DNA from: a virus
DNA length: 64,000 nucleotides
Strand: one strand, 5' to 3'
Virus record (IMG/VR): IMGVR_UViG_3300033273_000392
Coordinates: 85,353-149,352 of that record
This document shows, piece by piece, positions 15,422-23,868 of the stretch (the first letter of the stretch is position 1; each line of letters starts with the position of its first letter). A program made the position numbers and the translations under genes. The notes beneath the pieces are model-generated. The model did not search any database. It was not told the origin of the DNA and worked only from the letters and a program-made list of their open reading frames with translations.

Positions 15422-16224
15422 TAAGCTTCTCTGATCTGTTTGATTAAGTCGATTTGGGTTTGATTTAGCTCAGGATATGTAGAGTTAACCCTACACATTA
15501 GGTTTCCATTATCGCCAGTGTTATATATCGGATAACCTTTTCCTTTTATCCTAAGAGACTTACCAATAGAATTTTGAGGTATGTTTATCTCTAGAGGCCC
15601 TTCCATTGTATTGATGGTCTTAGTGCACCCTAGCATGGCATCCCACCATGGCATATAGATGTCCACCCAAATATCATTGCCCTGTAGAATAAAGTTAGGA
15701 TCTTGTATAACATGCACGTTAACTACAAGGTCGCCATTAGGTAGATTAGAGTTGAATGGATGCGGTGCACCTTTTCCCTTAACATTAAACTTCTGACCGT
15801 TCTTTAGGCCTGGCTTAAAGTTTAGTCGGATGCGGTTACCATTGAATTCAAACTCTTTACTTGTACCGAAGTACGCCTCACTAAAACTTACGTGCAAGTC
15901 CATGCGATAGTCATGGCCTTTAGCTTGATTCTGATTACGGAAGTGGCCACCAAAGATATGGTCAAACATATCTCCCATGTTTCCATTTACGTTAAATCCT
16001 GCAAATGGATTTCCACCAAAGGGATTACCAGAAGACTTATGATCGTACTGTTGCCTCTTGTTCTGATCCCCTAAGGTCTCATATGCTTCGTTAATCTCTT
16101 TAAATTTGGAGTCATCTCCCCCTGTCTTATCAGGATGGTGTTGCTTACTTAGTTTACGATACGCCTTCTTTATGTCATCTTGAGTTGCCGTCTTGTCAAC
16201 TCCTAAAACGTCATAGTAGCTCAT
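15421..16224 (-). CDS. dnaJ: DnaJ/CbpA-type Hsp40 co-chaperone
   Basis: A 267-aa co-chaperone. The J domain (residues 1-62) has the HPD tripeptide at 30-32 that stimulates the DnaK ATPase. A Gly/Phe/Asn-rich linker (66-100) follows, then two substrate-binding beta domains (about 108-260) without the four CxxCxGxG zinc repeats, so it is the CbpA (class II) form. The natural partner is the DnaK at 21.9 kb. ATGA overlap with a 46-aa upstream gene. Confidence 0.92.
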   Translation of the reverse strand: MSYYDVLGVDKTATQDDIKKAYRKLSKQHHPDKTGGDDSKFKEINEAYETLGDQNKRQQYDHKSSGNPFGGNPFAGFNVNGNMGDMFDHIFGGHFRNQNQAKGHDYRMDLHVSFSEAYFGTSKEFEFNGNRIRLNFKPGLKNGQKFNVKGKGAPHPFNSNLPNGDLVVNVHVIQDPNFILQGNDIWVDIYMPWWDAMLGCTKTINTMEGPLEINIPQNSIGKSLRIKGKGYPIYNTGDNGNLMCRVNSTYPELNQTQIDLIKQIREA

Positions 16225-16361
16225 TTAACTTTTCGTTTTTCCTCTAATCTAGCCTTCGCCTCTCTTCTTGAGCGATACTCTTCTAATTCATTAGCACGAT
16301 CGAGAGCGTCGGCAATTCGAGTTAGTTGCTGTAAAATCTGATCATATATCGTTTCTTCCAT
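16221..16361 (-). CDS. Small helical protein, 46 aa
   Basis: Found by direct translation: begins MEETIYDQILQQLTRIADAL and ends LEEKRKVK. An amphipathic coiled coil. It overlaps the dnaJ-like start as ATGA and the preceding tagged gene by 20 nt. The coupling suggests it is translated. Function unknown. Confidence 0.6.
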   Translation of the reverse strand: MEETIYDQILQQLTRIADALDRANELEEYRSRREAKARLEEKRKVK

Positions 16362-16905
16362 GTCGATTCTTAACTAGATCGGACTCACCATTCTGGAAGT
16401 CTTGATAAGGTAATGACTTATCTGGCTTTCCCTTGTGAGGGCCGTTTACCATTATAGTATCTTTATACGGATTTGTTTCACCTATCTTATCACGTAACCA
16501 ATCATCTAGGTCTTGTACGCTTCCCTGAAAGTGACGAATCTTTATTTGCTTTTCATCTTCGTCCTTTAGGTCTACTCGACCATCCGGTACGTTTGATTCA
16601 TCTAAATCATCTTTAGCAGCTTCACGGTCTTTTGCAGTCTTTATCTTGGACTTAAGTACCTCTGCCTGTTTCTGTAGCATAAGTCTTTCAGCCTCGGCCT
16701 CTGATTGCCTCATTTGTACCTTTGCTAGACTAGATTGCATCTTTCCAGAAGGGTCATCTGAATCTGACATCTCCTTAGCAGTTTTTATAAACTCCTTTTG
16801 ATCGTCAAATGCTTTAACAATCTTCTTATTGAGTTTTTTCAGTTTGCTCTTTACGCTTTTCTTTTTCTCAAATAAGAACTCTTCGTATATCTTAAGATAC
16901 TTCAT
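16342..16905 (-). CDS. Capsid-targeted coiled-coil protein, 187 aa
   Basis: Starts MKYLKIYEEFLFE|KKK, the shared tag of about 13 residues ending in a candidate prohead-protease cut. Then a long charged coiled coil (about 16-105) and an acidic C-terminal half with HFQGSVQDLDDWLRDKIGE. No enzymatic motif. Last member of the tagged cassette that runs 21413 to 16342. It may be an internal head protein ejected with the DNA. Confidence 0.75.
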   Translation of the reverse strand: MKYLKIYEEFLFEKKKSVKSKLKKLNKKIVKAFDDQKEFIKTAKEMSDSDDPSGKMQSSLAKVQMRQSEAEAERLMLQKQAEVLKSKIKTAKDREAAKDDLDESNVPDGRVDLKDEDEKQIKIRHFQGSVQDLDDWLRDKIGETNPYKDTIMVNGPHKGKPDKSLPYQDFQNGESDLVKNRHGRNDI

Positions 16906-16908
16906 ACC

Positions 16909-17367
16909 TTATATATCAATAACTATTACTTTTGGATTTATCTTCATCTGAAATGCTATATCCATTCTTGTATTGCCACTAAATACAGTCATATTACCCT
17001 TACTATCTTTAGTGACTATTGGATAGTCTACTGGTTTTCCGTTTCCAAGCTTCTTATACAAATCCCTTAAAGTTTCCTCGTTTCTGTACTTAGGGTATGA
17101 TGCATATCCCTTGATAAGGTTATGTAGATCATCAAACGTTTTTGTTCTAGATCTATTAGCTATCTTCATGTCCATTTTAGGAGTTATCTCTACGATATCG
17201 CCAGATTTAACAGCATCTATAAACTCTTCTTTAGAATCAAATAGATTCTTTGACTTTAGTTCGTGTTCAACCTTAAATTCTTGGGCCAACATCTTAGAGT
17301 CTGGCATAAACCATGAATTGTACTTTGCCTCAAAGACAAACTCTTCAAATAGCTTAATGTGTTTCAT
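16909..17367 (-). CDS. Capsid-targeted ParB/Srx-like protein, 152 aa
   Basis: Tag MKHIKLFEEFVFE|A. The C-terminal half carries YPIVTKDSKGNMTVFSGNTR followed by a helix and an I-V-I-D end, the ParB/sulfiredoxin-like layout (beta strand, turn, then G-x-T/H-R before a helix). ParB-like folds occur in injected phage polyvalent proteins, as nucleases or CTPases; which applies here is not visible. TGA of this gene and GATATATA of the next one overlap. Co-directional within the tagged cassette. Confidence 0.75.
   Translation of the reverse strand: MKHIKLFEEFVFEAKYNSWFMPDSKMLAQEFKVEHELKSKNLFDSKEEFIDAVKSGDIVEITPKMDMKIANRSRTKTFDDLHNLIKGYASYPKYRNEETLRDLYKKLGNGKPVDYPIVTKDSKGNMTVFSGNTRMDIAFQMKINPKVIVIDI
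16910..16917 (-). promoter_or_regulatory. Candidate late promoter GATATATA, near-leaderless
   Basis: Minus-strand GATATATA 4 nt before the ATG at 16905. It also encodes the last Asp-Ile codons and the stop of the upstream gene. Its short gap is shared by tagged genes at 18281, 21413 and 29985. Confidence 0.4.
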
Positions 17368-18281
17368 TTTCCGTAAGATACCTTGCTCTTTTCACCTCCT
17401 ATCCAATCAAAGTCTTGAAATCTCAATGGATTTGTAACCTTCCACTTATCAAAGTTTTCTGCGGATTGCTTAAGTGTATATTCAGGCAGGCCTTCTTCCC
17501 TTTCTCTTTTTTCCAAATCCGATAGAAAGTTACCACGAACTCTTTCATCAACAATAACAAGAAAGTCTACTTTAATGGGAGCGTTACCTATTAAGAGCAC
17601 TTCATCTTCACCCCACTTTGAAATACTATTAGATAGTTCTGGAGATAATAAGAATCTAGAATTATCAGCCCTACAGCCATAAATTACAGCCACCTCTTTA
17701 GATTCATCATCCGGGCGCTTTCTTGCAAACTGCACGGCAGAAGTAGGATCTACTGTCCATGAAGTAAAGCCGGCTTTATTTCTAGAACTGTATTTAATGC
17801 CAGGATTGTCAGTACCTATCATAAAGTCAAACTTCTCTCCCAATCTGTTAGTCTTTGGTAATAGCCTTTCTAGTTCTTTCATTGGCATCTTGGCGCCTCT
17901 CCAAAGCATATCTGTTGGCACATTTCCATACCATGCCAAGCCAGTTCTACCAATAAACTCGCGCATATCCGCCATTCGTTCGCTTTTAGTTGGATCTAAT
18001 AGTTTAGGAAACTTCTTTTTAATCTTCAACAGCGAGTTTAACATTTTGCCAAGATTAGTAGAGTTCTTCTCGTCTCTAAAGTAATCTTGTAGGTAACGTA
18101 CTAACTGCTTTTCGTATTTTGTGTTATCTTCAAAACCTTCATCTCTGTACATAACGTCAATAAAGTGATAGAATCTATCGTGGTCTTTACTTACCCTAGC
18201 GGCAAACTCGTCGTCGGCCAATAGCTTCTTACCTATATCAGCTTCATTTAAAAATTGTTCGTATAACTTGATGTACTTCAT
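17364..18281 (-). CDS. Capsid-targeted ADP-ribosyltransferase (R-S-E class)
   Basis: A 305-aa protein with the tag MKYIKLYEQFLNE|A. The C-terminal half has the R-S-E layout of Alt/ModA-type mono-ADP-ribosyltransferases: Arg128 in LWRGA, the FTSWTVDP strand (Ser174), and the ExE pair Glu225/Glu227 in GEDEVLL. T4 Alt is likewise packaged and ejected to modify host RNA polymerase and other proteins, so an ejected effector is the straightforward reading. The target is unknown. It is paralogous to the next gene upstream (18292), sharing the K-K-K-F-P-K-x-L-D-P-T segment and a WKVT/S-N/R-P end. Confidence 0.82.
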   Translation of the reverse strand: MKYIKLYEQFLNEADIGKKLLADDEFAARVSKDHDRFYHFIDVMYRDEGFEDNTKYEKQLVRYLQDYFRDEKNSTNLGKMLNSLLKIKKKFPKLLDPTKSERMADMREFIGRTGLAWYGNVPTDMLWRGAKMPMKELERLLPKTNRLGEKFDFMIGTDNPGIKYSSRNKAGFTSWTVDPTSAVQFARKRPDDESKEVAVIYGCRADNSRFLLSPELSNSISKWGEDEVLLIGNAPIKVDFLVIVDERVRGNFLSDLEKREREEGLPEYTLKQSAENFDKWKVTNPLRFQDFDWIGGEKSKVSYGK

Positions 18282-18285
18282 ATCC

Positions 18286-18293
18286 TATTTATC
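18286..18293 (-). promoter_or_regulatory. Candidate late promoter GATAAATA, near-leaderless
   Basis: Minus-strand GATAAATA, 4 nt before the ATG at 18281, overlapping the stop codon of the upstream gene. It differs by one base from the T4 late consensus TATAAATA. Confidence 0.45.
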
Positions 18294-19110
18294 AAAATGT
18301 CCTATAGTTTAAAGTAGGCCTACTCACCTTCCACTCGTCATATGTCATATCATTAAAGTTCATCTCGTCAGTCACCTGTGCACTAAACCTTAAGTCATCT
18401 ATAATAATTACATCGGGTTTAAAACTTTTGCCTACTAGAATTACTTCATTTTCATAAAACTTAGACAGCGCATTAGTCATAGTGTTATTAAAAATCAAGT
18501 TAGGGGTTTTTAGCTTAACTCCATATAGAACTCTAATTCTATCAGGCTTTTGCGTAACACCAAATCCTCTTGCATTATCAATGTGTGTTGAGAATGAAAT
18601 AAAACCGTAGTTACCTCTTGGAGTGTTAGTATAGTTAGGACTGTCAATCACTGCAACTGAATGCATACCTAAATTTATTAACCTAGATGCAGGTAGTAGG
18701 GCTTTTACATCCTTGCTAGTTATTGTTGCTCCTCTCCAAGCCATATTGTTCTTATACTGTTTACCAATCCGTTCAACAAACGTGCTTAGTGTTTTAACAT
18801 TTGACACAGTTGGATCTAGAATCTTAGGGAACTTCTTCTTAAGCTTAAGAAGCTGTGGCAACAGTTTATCTAGATCTCCTTTTTCTAGTTTGCCCATAGG
18901 AGCATCAAAGTAGATCTGTAACTGATGTAGAATCTCGTTCTCATCGTCAGTGTTCGGCTCATAGTCCTGTTGGTATATCTTTTCAAGCCAGTCATCCCAC
19001 TTCTGGTCAACTGCACGATTTCGTGGACCTGTAAATTGACCGCCGAAAAGTTGGCGACCTATCTCGATCTTCTCATTTAAGAAGCTTTGAAAGGGTTTGA
19101 TATACTTCAT
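18292..19110 (-). CDS. Capsid-targeted ADP-ribosyltransferase (R-S-E class), paralogue
   Basis: A 272-aa protein with tag MKYIKPFQSFLNE|K. The catalytic layout matches its neighbour: Arg126 in AWRGA, FISFSTH (Ser172/174), Glu220/Glu222 in YENEVILVG. A helical N-terminal region (about 40-110) and the K-K-K-F-P-K-I-L-D-P-T segment are shared with the 305-aa paralogue, so one arose by duplication. Probably ejected and modifies a host protein. The duplicates may have diverged in target, as Alt, ModA and ModB did in T4. Confidence 0.8.
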   Translation of the reverse strand: MKYIKPFQSFLNEKIEIGRQLFGGQFTGPRNRAVDQKWDDWLEKIYQQDYEPNTDDENEILHQLQIYFDAPMGKLEKGDLDKLLPQLLKLKKKFPKILDPTVSNVKTLSTFVERIGKQYKNNMAWRGATITSKDVKALLPASRLINLGMHSVAVIDSPNYTNTPRGNYGFISFSTHIDNARGFGVTQKPDRIRVLYGVKLKTPNLIFNNTMTNALSKFYENEVILVGKSFKPDVIIIDDLRFSAQVTDEMNFNDMTYDEWKVSRPTLNYRTF

Positions 19111-19113
19111 GGC

Positions 19114-19512
19114 TTAATAGTCCGTGACCTTTTTAATTTTATTCCATGGGATTTGGCCATGATATTCGTAAGTATCTGAAGCTCCACCCGATCTAACATT
19201 GGAGTCATCGTGCAGTTTTTTAAGGTCTAACGCCTTTGAAGGAATATGAAGAACTACAATCCCTGAATCATATATTTCATCTGGCATTTCTTCGGCTGCT
19301 TCTGCATAAGAACCGGCAACATCTAAATCATTGGCAAGATAAACCACACCTGCTTTAGAATCTTCCCACGCCAAATCCACCTTTCTAGTATCTAAGCCTT
19401 TCTTTTTTATTTCAGGTAGTAGAGCGTTATATGTAGCATGGTAAAAAGTATCAGGTACTTCTTGAGTTAGTGCTTCATTTAGAAATTGTTCATATATCTT
19501 GATATACTTCAT
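19114..19512 (-). CDS. Capsid-targeted small ART-like protein (H-Y-E layout)
   Basis: A 132-aa protein with tag MKYIKIYEQFLNE|A. The rest resembles the compact PARP/Tpt1-like ART fold: DTFYHATYNALLPEIKKKGL (His25), VVYLANDLDVAGSYA (Tyr58) and TYEYHGQIPWNKI near the end (Glu116). The H-x-Y-x-E order and the length fit DarT/Tpt1-like ARTs and small toxin ARTs. The family is inferred by eye. Tight spacing (3 nt) to both neighbours. Confidence 0.65.
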   Translation of the reverse strand: MKYIKIYEQFLNEALTQEVPDTFYHATYNALLPEIKKKGLDTRKVDLAWEDSKAGVVYLANDLDVAGSYAEAAEEMPDEIYDSGIVVLHIPSKALDLKKLHDDSNVRSGGASDTYEYHGQIPWNKIKKVTDY

Positions 19513-19515
19513 AGC

Positions 19516-20445
19516 TTATTTGATTCTTTTAATATTCTTTGCGCTAGGCCCCCAGAAAAGAGCCTGGAATACGTTGTCTCCATAGTGAAACGCAACGATA
19601 GCTTCTGCCTCAAACTCAACGGCCTGCTTGGCATTCCAGTGCTTCATTGCCTTTTCTAATGACTTGTATTCGTATTCTATATAGTCTGCTGGGAAAGCAT
19701 AGTTCCATCCTGGCTTAGGAGTTGCTGTCCTGCTGCCCCATGACATGCCTAGGTCGTTAAAATCTTTTGTGCCTCTAGTAAATCCGTTCGCTACAATAGC
19801 ATCGGCATGATTTGTTAAGTGCACTAGCTTAGTTCCCTTAGGTACTCTATTTGGCTCATCAAAGAAATAAGAGATAGGAAGCCTAGGATAGTATAATTTA
19901 CTATTCACAGCATTGAAAAGCTTTTCTAGTTCCTCTTCAGTTGCTGTATCGCCAGTTACTCCCTCTAGACCATTACTATGTACGACTTGTTTCATGCCCT
20001 TAAGGCCAATAATAAGGTCAAACTTTTCAGCAGGAGTTTTGTCTAGTGCCTTTTCTAGATCGTCTATCTTAGCTTCATTAACGAAGGATTCAAACAGGTT
20101 TAAGTGCTTCATATCAGTAACTCTTTTATTTGATTCGTTGTATCTAACCATGGTCTCTCTGGTCTTAAAGTCATGCCTAGGCTTCTTCTTAAATCCAAAC
20201 TCCTTATAGAACTTCTCTAGTCTAGATTTAGATGAAGCACCATAGTCAGTGCTAGGTGTCAAGTAGATCGTCTTGTTCATGCTATCCGCATAATCAATAA
20301 CCTTCTGCATAACCCGTCTGCCTACTCCGCTGCCCCTAGCCTCTTCAGGAACTACAATTTTGCTTAGAGTTAAGTAGTCGCCATTATCATAAAGCTCAAG
20401 CTCTACACCAAATTCTTGTTCTATGTCTTGCAGTACGTATGACAT
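19516..20445 (-). CDS. GNAT acetyltransferase fused in frame to a tagged ART-like protein
   Basis: A 309-aa reading frame without an internal stop. Residues 1-105 are a GNAT domain (VVPEEARGSGVGRRVMQKVI is the acetyl-CoA loop R-G-x-G-x-G/R; then FYKEFGFKKK). At residue 112 a complete capsid-targeting tag starts, MKHLNLFESFVNE|A, with its own ATG at 20112. The following 198 residues have an ART-like look (LVHLTNHADAIVANGFTRG; WNYAFPADYIEYE). Either two genes fused by stop loss, an internal start makes a second product, or the prohead protease splits them. Confidence 0.75.
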   Translation of the reverse strand: MSYVLQDIEQEFGVELELYDNGDYLTLSKIVVPEEARGSGVGRRVMQKVIDYADSMNKTIYLTPSTDYGASSKSRLEKFYKEFGFKKKPRHDFKTRETMVRYNESNKRVTDMKHLNLFESFVNEAKIDDLEKALDKTPAEKFDLIIGLKGMKQVVHSNGLEGVTGDTATEEELEKLFNAVNSKLYYPRLPISYFFDEPNRVPKGTKLVHLTNHADAIVANGFTRGTKDFNDLGMSWGSRTATPKPGWNYAFPADYIEYEYKSLEKAMKHWNAKQAVEFEAEAIVAFHYGDNVFQALFWGPSAKNIKRIK

Positions 20446-21413
20446 TATAGACCGTATTTTTTAGTTAGGTATTCTTGAACATTACCGGTCTTATACTTTC
20501 TCATATCATCAGAAAGCATCTTAAAGAACTCTCGGTATATGTCGACCCTACGAGAACGCTTATCGTGCAAGTCGTTCATAAACGTTGCTGAAAATAAAGC
20601 GACATCTTGTTTCATATCGGATGTGTACATTTCAATCTCGCCTCTTAGCTTCGTTTCAATTTTACCATCGTAATACTTCTTAGCATCAGATAGATCTACT
20701 AGTCTGTCAATCTCCTTTTGGTTATCAGCGGCTAATGCTACAATAACTCTAGCGATTACTCTAGTGTCAAACCCTTCGATCTTAATAGGCTGATTCCACT
20801 CCTCATCATTTCTCTTGATCTGATCTTCAACGTCCTCAAGCTTTACGCCTCCCTTTTGATTTAAGAAGTTTCGCCTAGCATCTAGGTCGTTGCGGTCGCT
20901 GAAGTAAAGATACGTTGGAATCTTATTCTTCTTAATCCACTTAAGAAGCATATCGGTATCTTGTGAGTTCATATTCCATCTCTTTGGATCTTTATCGATA
21001 TGAATCTCCTTTACGTACTGTGCTGCTTTAGCAATCTTAGGGTTATTCAACATAATACGGTCCTCCATTTCATGCGACCTTAGATTTCTATTTCCAGGCT
21101 CATATGCGTTACCTCTTTTCTTAATTTCCCAATAGTCAATAGGCTCGGCCTTGTATCTCTGCCCAAGCTTTCTTCCATCTAAGACAAACTTAACGACTCC
21201 ACTTTGATATCCCTCTCGCTTAGATCTAGTAGTAGAAAAAAAGTATGTTCTACCCTTCTGAAACTTCTGATCAGCTTCGGTACCAACAGAAAGTGTACCA
21301 AAGAACGCATCATCCCCTGCAATACCAATTAATCCCGGGAATGAGGTAAAGTGATATACGACATCAGAGATGCCTTCGTTTAAGAACTGCTCAAATATCT
21401 TTAGGTATTTCAT
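20445..21413 (-). CDS. Capsid-targeted protein with ART-like N-terminal half, 322 aa
   Basis: Tag MKYLKIFEQFLNE|G. The region from about 17 (DVVYHFTSFPGLIGIAG) through RTYFFSTTRSKREGYQ (about 55) to RSHEMEDRIMLNNP (about 113) follows a YHFTS / FFSTTRS / E-x-E-D-R order known from uncharacterised phage ART-like proteins. The second half (about 180-322) is helical and charged. First gene of the tagged cassette, behind a tandem terminator and the GATATATA at 21418-21425. The target and even activity are unproven. Confidence 0.7.
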   Translation of the reverse strand: MKYLKIFEQFLNEGISDVVYHFTSFPGLIGIAGDDAFFGTLSVGTEADQKFQKGRTYFFSTTRSKREGYQSGVVKFVLDGRKLGQRYKAEPIDYWEIKKRGNAYEPGNRNLRSHEMEDRIMLNNPKIAKAAQYVKEIHIDKDPKRWNMNSQDTDMLLKWIKKNKIPTYLYFSDRNDLDARRNFLNQKGGVKLEDVEDQIKRNDEEWNQPIKIEGFDTRVIARVIVALAADNQKEIDRLVDLSDAKKYYDGKIETKLRGEIEMYTSDMKQDVALFSATFMNDLHDKRSRRVDIYREFFKMLSDDMRKYKTGNVQEYLTKKYGL

Positions 21414-21417
21414 AGAC

Positions 21418-21425
21418 TATATATC
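21418..21425 (-). promoter_or_regulatory. Candidate late promoter GATATATA heading the tagged cassette
   Basis: Minus-strand GATATATA 4 nt before the ATG at 21413, just downstream of a terminator, so it is the first possible start point for the seven-gene tagged cassette. This is the best-placed member of the short-gap class. Confidence 0.5.
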
Positions 21426-21434
21426 AAAGAAAAA

Positions 21435-21455
21435 GGGCCCCCAAAAAGGGGGCCC
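21435..21455 (-). terminator. Strong rho-independent terminator
   Basis: Perfect 8-bp GC stem GGGCCCCC/GGGGGCCC with a 5-nt loop, then TTTTTCTTT on the minus strand. It separates the 99-aa gene (21520) from the tagged cassette. Confidence 0.9.
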
Positions 21456-21472
21456 TACGAACGGGGGCTTTG

Positions 21473-21497
21473 AGGGTGGTTAGATAAGCACCACCCT
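21473..21497 (-). terminator. Second hairpin of tandem terminator
   Basis: AGGGTGGT/ACCACCCT, 8-bp stem with 9-nt loop, 17 nt before the terminator at 21435-21455 on the minus strand. It has no T tract of its own. Confidence 0.55.
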
Positions 21498-21519
21498 GCA
21501 CGTATTATATATCGAAAGA

Positions 21520-21819
21520 TTAGACGCCTTCTAACATGAGGCTATCGATCTCATTGCAAATTGGCAATAAGATTGCACAGCGCTCATATTGTTCCTCATC
21601 TTCAAAGTACTGAATCATCTTCTTAATAGTAAGATTCAGATCAGCCAGTTGAATAGGATCGAGTGAAAGCAAGTGAGACCGGTTCATACCTGACTCTTCG
21701 ATCTTTTTAAAGTTATCCTCGATTGCTTGCTCTAGCATTCGCTCACGCAGTTTATTAATCTTGCGCTCGAACTCTGAGCTGCTATCCTCCATAAAATCGT
21801 CAAAATTAAACTCTTGCAT
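21520..21819 (-). CDS. Small protein with UVR-like hairpin, 99 aa
   Basis: Acidic N-terminus (MQEFNFDDFMEDSSSEFERK). The C-terminus has KKMIQYFEDEEQYERCAILL, the hairpin shared with proteins at 14615, 15173 and 42466. It lies directly after dnaK in the transcription direction, behind an early-type TATATT element and before a tandem terminator, so it is a monocistronic unit. Function unknown; an adaptor for a chaperone or Clp machine is a guess from UVR-like motifs in ClpC and its regulators. Confidence 0.65.
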   Translation of the reverse strand: MQEFNFDDFMEDSSSEFERKINKLRERMLEQAIEDNFKKIEESGMNRSHLLSLDPIQLADLNLTIKKMIQYFEDEEQYERCAILLPICNEIDSLMLEGV

Positions 21820-21853
21820 AATTTATCTATCTTTTGGTTTTTGATTACAATGG

Positions 21854-21859
21854 AATATA
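21854..21859 (-). promoter_or_regulatory. Candidate early -10 element TATATT
   Basis: Minus strand GTGTATATTCCATTGTAATC upstream of the 99-aa gene resembles the repeated early promoter in its -10 part, but no TTGTCA sits at the usual distance. Confidence 0.35.
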
Positions 21860-21914
21860 CACAATCTTCGTCAAACAAAAAAATTATTTAAATCTTTTTT
21901 CGATATTTTAACAC

Positions 21915-23765
21915 TTATTCTACTACCTCTGCTTCTACAGTCTCTTCATCGGCTTCTCCCTGTTGCTGGGCATAAAGATCTTTAGATACCTCTTGCCATA
22001 CTTCTGTTAGAGCTTCAGTCTTAGCCTTGCAGTCTTCTACATCACTTGACTCGATAGCAGACTTAAGCGAGTCAAGCGCCTCGTTGAGCTGTGTCTTCTG
22101 ATCCTCTAAAAGCTGGTCGTCCATATCCTTCATCTGATTCTCAGTAGTAAAGACCATGCTATCTGCTCGGTTCATAACATCGGCTCGCTCGCGCGCTTCC
22201 TTATCTGCATCGGCATTTGCTTCAGCTTCCTGCTTCATACGCTCGATATCATCTTGGCTCAACCCGCTAGAAGCCTCGATACGGATCTTCTGCTCCTTAT
22301 TAGTTGCCTTATCAGTTGCAGTTACATTGATGATACCATTAGCATCAATATCAAACGTTACTTCAATCTGAGGAATACCTCGAGGCGCAGGTGGCAGGCC
22401 ATCTAGGTGGAACCGCCCGATAGTATGGTTATCTTGCGCCATAGCTCGCTCGCCCTGGAGAACATGGATCTCAACGCTAGGCTGATTATCAGCCGCGGTA
22501 GAGAACGTCTCACTCTTCTTAGTAGGGATAGTTGTATTGGCGTCAATCAACTTGGTGAATACACCGCCCATAGTCTCAATGCCAAGTGACAGTGGCGTGA
22601 CGTCTAACAAGAGGACATCGTTAACATCACCGGAAAGAACCCCACCTTGGATAGCAGCGCCAAGAGCAACCACCTCGTCTGGGTTTACTCCTTTAGAAGG
22701 CTCCTTACCAAAGAACTTACTTACCGCTTCCTGAACCGCAGGAATGCGCGTAGATCCACCGACAAGGATAACCTCATCAATATCACTTTTCTTTAAACCT
22801 GCTGCCTTCAAAGCGCTCTGGCATGGTTTAATGCTTCGCTTAACAAGATCTTCAGTCAGCTGATCAAACTTAGAGCGGCTAAGGTTGCGAACAAGGTGCT
22901 TAGGAACCCCATCAACTGGCATGATATATGGCAAGTTGATTTCAGTAGATGATGTGCTAGACAACTCGATCTTAGCTTTCTCTGCAGCCTCACGAAGACG
23001 TTGAAGTGCCATAGGATCCTTGGTCAAATCCAGTCCACCGTTCTCGTCCTTAAACTCCTGAACCAACCAATCAACGATAGCCAAGTCAAAGTCATCACCG
23101 CCGAGGTGTGTATCACCATCAGTAGACAAGACTTCAAAGACTCCATCACCAAGCTCGAGGATACTAACGTCATGTGTACCACCGCCAAGGTCAAATACCA
23201 CAATCTTCTGATCTGTATTCTGCTTGTCTAGACCATATGCTAGCGCTGCAGCAGTTGGCTCGTTGATGATTCGCTTCACCTCGAGACCGGCAATCTGGCC
23301 AGCTTCTTTAGTAGCCTGGCGCTGTGCATCATTAAAGTATGCAGGAACAGTAATCACCGCTTCAGTAACAGAAGTTCCGAGATAGTCCTCAGCAGTCTGC
23401 TTCATTTTCTGCAAGACCATAGCGCTAATCTCCTGTGCAGTATATGCCTTTCCTTCAACATCTACGCTTACAGTGTCCCCCTTTCCTTTCTTAACAGAAT
23501 ATGCCACACGCCCTGCTTCTTTCTTAGATTCAGAGAAAGGCATTCCAATAAAACGCTTAATAGACGAAACTGTGTTTTCTGGGTTAGTCACAGCTTGGCG
23601 CTTTGCAGGATCCCCGATTTTACGGTCGCCGTCCTTTGCAAATCCAATTACAGAGGGTGTTGTACGTTTACCTTCAGAGTTCGTGATAACGATAGGCTCG
23701 TTACCTTCCATAACGGCAACACAAGAGTTAGTGGTACCGAGGTCAATTCCAATGATTTTACTCAT
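21915..23765 (-). CDS. dnaK: DnaK (Hsp70) chaperone
   Basis: A 616-aa, near-full-length bacterial-type Hsp70. N-terminal ATPase domain: [35 protein letters not shown] and [11 protein letters not shown]. Linker [20 protein letters not shown], substrate-binding domain, helical lid and Glu/Val-rich tail ending EEVE-like (EAEVVE). The start MSKIIGID is standard. GrpE is not in the window. A phage DnaK with a phage DnaJ (15.4 kb) suggests help in folding large fibre and virion proteins or in replication. The upstream region holds three inverted repeats. Confidence 0.97.
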   Translation of the reverse strand: MSKIIGIDLGTTNSCVAVMEGNEPIVITNSEGKRTTPSVIGFAKDGDRKIGDPAKRQAVTNPENTVSSIKRFIGMPFSESKKEAGRVAYSVKKGKGDTVSVDVEGKAYTAQEISAMVLQKMKQTAEDYLGTSVTEAVITVPAYFNDAQRQATKEAGQIAGLEVKRIINEPTAAALAYGLDKQNTDQKIVVFDLGGGTHDVSILELGDGVFEVLSTDGDTHLGGDDFDLAIVDWLVQEFKDENGGLDLTKDPMALQRLREAAEKAKIELSSTSSTEINLPYIMPVDGVPKHLVRNLSRSKFDQLTEDLVKRSIKPCQSALKAAGLKKSDIDEVILVGGSTRIPAVQEAVSKFFGKEPSKGVNPDEVVALGAAIQGGVLSGDVNDVLLLDVTPLSLGIETMGGVFTKLIDANTTIPTKKSETFSTAADNQPSVEIHVLQGERAMAQDNHTIGRFHLDGLPPAPRGIPQIEVTFDIDANGIINVTATDKATNKEQKIRIEASSGLSQDDIERMKQEAEANADADKEARERADVMNRADSMVFTTENQMKDMDDQLLEDQKTQLNEALDSLKSAIESSDVEDCKAKTEALTEVWQEVSKDLYAQQQGEADEETVEAEVVE

Positions 23766-23790
23766 ATCTTTATGTTTTGATTTTATTAGT

Positions 23791-23804
23791 TAGCAATATT
23801 GCTA
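23791..23804. promoter_or_regulatory. 14-bp perfect palindrome before dnaK
   Basis: TAGCAATATTGCTA, 26 nt before the dnaK ATG. Its position suits an operator; the TTAGCA half recalls CIRCE half-sites, but the spacing does not match CIRCE. Confidence 0.45.
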
Positions 23805-23808
23805 GACG

Positions 23809-23835
23809 TGGCATATATAGAAAAAACCATGCCAC
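23809..23835. repeat. Inverted repeat GTGGCAT/ATGCCAC
   Basis: 7-bp arms separated by 13 nt, between the palindrome and the terminator-like hairpin upstream of dnaK. On the minus strand the loop contains TTTTTT. It could be a leader structure or protein-binding site. Confidence 0.4.
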
Positions 23836-23839
23836 TAGG

Positions 23840-23868
23840 CAGAAGTATGACAAAATGTCACACTTCTG
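23840..23868 (-). terminator. Hairpin after the 82-aa gene
   Basis: CAGAAGT-a-TGACA / TGTCA-c-ACTTCTG, a 12-bp stem with one mismatch and a 3-nt loop, 14 nt past the stop at 23883. T-rich sequence follows about 14 nt later on the minus strand. Likely a terminator, possibly also regulatory. Confidence 0.6.

Noticed and set aside
23791-23804. CIRCE heat-shock operator before dnaK
   Set aside because: CIRCE is TTAGCACTC-N9-GAGTGCTAA; the palindrome here shares only TTAGCA and has no N9 spacer.
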